A DNA stretch of 15,947 bases. Origin: JAGOUU01 sp964387745 (GTDB lineage Bacteria > Pseudomonadota > Gammaproteobacteria > JAGOUU01). Below the pieces are notes generated by a model. It did no database searches and was not told the DNA's origin. It saw only the letters and a list, made by a program, of their open reading frames with translations. The translations under genes and the position numbers were made by a program. Shown here one piece after another: positions 14,440-15,947 of the stretch. The stretch is taken from positions 1 through 15,947 of the forward strand of contig CAYLXL010000045.1 of assembly GCA_964387745.1 (NCBI GenBank), in the 5' to 3' direction. Every line of letters begins with the position of its first letter. Within the stretch, counting starts at the first letter, position 1.

Positions 14440-14823
14440 ATGAAATCCAAACTATTATTTTTACTTTTTTGTTTGCCAATATATATCAATGCAGAATGCA
14501 ATCATGCTGTGGTAGATCGCAACTCAAAATTAGCCTGTGTAACGGTTATTAATAGATATGATAAAAATTTAGCTGTCACTGGTTATCCAGGATTTGATTT
14601 AAAACCAAATTTATCTGAAGAAACTATGCTTTTGCCTGGCGCTGGTAATTTAGTCACCATTACACCAAACCCATACTCTAACCATAATAATGAAAAAGAG
14701 CTTAGCTGTAGGTTTAATATAAAAATAGCTAAGGAGAACCAAATTATGATTACCTATTATAATAATTTATATGAGGTGCTCCCTAATGAATTTAAAAATA
14801 ACTGTACATTCAAAATAGTCTAG
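14440..14823 (+). CDS. Small secreted four-cysteine protein, unknown function
   Basis: A 127-residue protein with a classical signal peptide (lysine start, hydrophobic LLFLLFCLPIY core, cut after INA, residue 18). The mature part of about 109 residues has four cysteines (C20, C33, C90, C122), an even number suited to two disulphide bonds in the periplasm. A glutamate directly before C20 argues against a lipoprotein. The pattern of alternating beta-like segments (ACVTVINRY, NLVTITPNP, CRFNIKIAK, IMITYYN) suggests a small beta-sandwich. I do not recognise the family. The ribosome site is weak (TGAAG eight bases before ATG), and TATAAA at 14410-14415 could be a -10 box. The DUF1186/SEC-C gene begins two bases after its stop, so the two are probably co-transcribed. 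The IS3 element ends 68 bp upstream and may have replaced its original promoter region. Confidence 0.7.
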   Translation: MKSKLLFLLFCLPIYINAECNHAVVDRNSKLACVTVINRYDKNLAVTGYPGFDLKPNLSEETMLLPGAGNLVTITPNPYSNHNNEKELSCRFNIKIAKENQIMITYYNNLYEVLPNEFKNNCTFKIV

Positions 14824-14825
14824 AT

Positions 14826-15728
14826 ATGCAAATTGAAGAAATTCTAGGTCACTTTAAAAATCCTCAGGGTAACTTCCCGAAAGAGGCGGTAAATTCAGCA
14901 TTAGAACACCAGGAGGCAATTACTCCTTATTTATTATCCATTTTAAAAAGTACAATTTCAAATTTTGAATCTATTGAGGATGATTCAATGGATTACACTT
15001 TTGCATTGTATGTGTTATCAAAATTCAGAGAAAAACGAGCGTTTCCATATATCCTTGAGCTTGCTTCATTACCTGAAGATTGGCCTGAAGAGTTATTAGG
15101 TGATTGTATTACAGAATCTTTAGCCAGATTTATTGTTTCTACTTTCAACGATGATTTAGCAGCTATAAAAAAAATAATTGAGAACCCAAATCTAAATGAA
15201 TGGTCTCGTAGGGCAGCACTAAACAGCCTTCTAGGGCTGATTGCTCTCGAAAAACTTAATCGCAATGAGTTACTTGATTATATTCAAACATTATTTCATT
15301 CACCTTTAGCTGATGATGAAGACTTTGTGACAAGTCTCGTAGGAATTGCTTGCGACATTTACCCTGAAGAATTAATGGAAGAAATCAATAAGGCTTTTGA
15401 GAATGAACTTGTTGACACATTTGATATAAATAAAGCATGGATAAAAAAAATCTTGGCTTTAGGTAAAGAAAAATGTTTGGCTAAATATGTTTACGACGAC
15501 CATTTTCATTTACCAATTAATGATATTGAACGAGAAATGTCTTGGATGAGTGCTTTCACAAAACAGTTGCCTGATCATGAGCTGAATTATGAACAAGATT
15601 TGCAACATATGAATGACAATAAGTCGAATTATACTTCTCCCTATACTCGCTCAACTCCTAAAACTGGTCGTAATGACCCTTGCTACTGTGGAAGTGGAAT
15701 AAAATTTAAGAAATGCTGCCTGAATTGA
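14826..15728 (+). CDS. DUF1186-like helical-repeat protein with C-terminal SEC-C zinc motif
   Basis: A 300-residue cytosolic protein. Residues 1-245 form an all-helical, acidic, HEAT-like repeat region beginning MQIEEILGHF and ALEHQEAITPYLLSIL, which I recognise as typical of DUF1186 proteins. A flexible serine/threonine-rich linker (about 262-280) leads to the SEC-C motif at the end: GRNDPCYCGSGIKFKKCC with C286, C288, C297 and C298, the C-x-C-x8-C-C zinc site first known from the SecA C-terminus. The function of DUF1186 proteins is unknown. A SEC-C tail suggests contact with a partner protein or ribosome, by analogy with SecA. It starts two bases after the upstream stop and has no ribosome site of its own, so translational coupling to the secreted-protein gene is likely. 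Confidence 0.85.
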   Translation: MQIEEILGHFKNPQGNFPKEAVNSALEHQEAITPYLLSILKSTISNFESIEDDSMDYTFALYVLSKFREKRAFPYILELASLPEDWPEELLGDCITESLARFIVSTFNDDLAAIKKIIENPNLNEWSRRAALNSLLGLIALEKLNRNELLDYIQTLFHSPLADDEDFVTSLVGIACDIYPEELMEEINKAFENELVDTFDINKAWIKKILALGKEKCLAKYVYDDHFHLPINDIEREMSWMSAFTKQLPDHELNYEQDLQHMNDNKSNYTSPYTRSTPKTGRNDPCYCGSGIKFKKCCLN

Positions 15729-15751
15729 ACACCAAAAAAAGCCTTGAATAC

Positions 15752-15796
15752 AAAGTGCTAGAGAGCGTAAAACAATTCAGCATATCAAGCGCTTTT
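15752..15796 (+). terminator. Weak possible terminator after the DUF1186 gene
   Basis: AAAGTGCT (15752-15759) can pair with AGCGCTTT (15788-15795) over 8 bp with one G-U pair. The loop is long (28 bases) and only four T occur at its end. The rest of the 219-base tail of the window (15797-15947) shows no gene, RNA or repeat that I can support. Confidence 0.25.
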
Positions 15797-15947
15797 GCCT
15801 TATTTAACCTTCATAAGAAAATATTAGAGTTACTTTGATAAAACTCTATAGTATGATCTACGCATCCATTTTAATACCATAATTTAATTATGTGTAAGCA
15901 TCCGGTTATCCACGTCTACTAACCACGAACAACCAATGCTAAAATCA

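Noticed and set aside
14440..15728. Toxin-antitoxin or toxin-immunity pair
   Set aside because: The first protein is secreted but has no recognisable toxin motif, and DUF1186/SEC-C proteins are not known as immunity proteins.
15906..15914. TTATCCACG, one base from a DnaA box
   Set aside because: Only a single copy, with no cluster, AT-rich unwinding region or dnaA/dnaN gene beside it.

Overview
The window is low-GC DNA, most likely from a gammaproteobacterium. The two tRNA genes, uvrB and the FadL/OmpP1-type porin look gammaproteobacterial. An ankyrin-repeat protein, a lone DUF1186/SEC-C protein and a heme-oxygenase-like diiron protein fit a host-associated lineage such as the Legionellales. 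That placement is inference; nothing in the sequence proves the taxon.

Layout. Positions 1-70 hold the 5' part of a minus-strand tRNA-Val(GAC), cut by the window edge. Positions 136-2598 (minus) encode an 820-residue ankyrin-repeat protein with a distinct C-terminal region and a good sigma70-like promoter. Positions 2797-3528 (minus) encode a GNAT-like acyltransferase. On the plus strand, 3728-5074 encodes a FadL/OmpP1 outer-membrane protein, closed by a clear intrinsic terminator. The convergent gene at 5127-7400 encodes a PAS-PAS-GGDEF-EAL cyclic-di-GMP enzyme. Positions 7581-8819 (plus) encode a two-part protein: a GNAT-like N-terminal half and a helical C-terminal half with the metal-ligand pattern of heme-oxygenase-like diiron oxidases. 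A hairpin-forming, repeat-like element fills the 67-bp gap before the convergent uvrB-rhomboid pair (11544-8887, minus).

The region from 11638 to 13010 is an aspartate aminotransferase gene of class I-beta type. It is broken by a ten-N gap plus 117 bp of foreign sequence between two exact 28-bp direct repeats. Removing 155 bp restores one 405-codon reading frame, so a scaffolding error is the simplest explanation. The tRNA-Asn(GTT) gene follows, with a promoter whose -35 box overlaps the aminotransferase stop codon. Immediately downstream is a complete IS3-family insertion sequence (13138-14371) with inverted ends, a TGATC target duplication, two orfs and an A7 frameshift site. The window ends with a small secreted four-cysteine protein and, two bases later, a DUF1186 protein with a C-terminal zinc-binding SEC-C motif.

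Most genes here are single units rather than one pathway. The clear pairs are uvrB-rhomboid and secreted protein-DUF1186. I do not see a complete novel multi-gene system. The least explained items are the GNAT plus diiron-oxidase-like protein at 7581-8819 and the C-terminal region of the ankyrin protein, which resembles a ParB/Srx-type domain.
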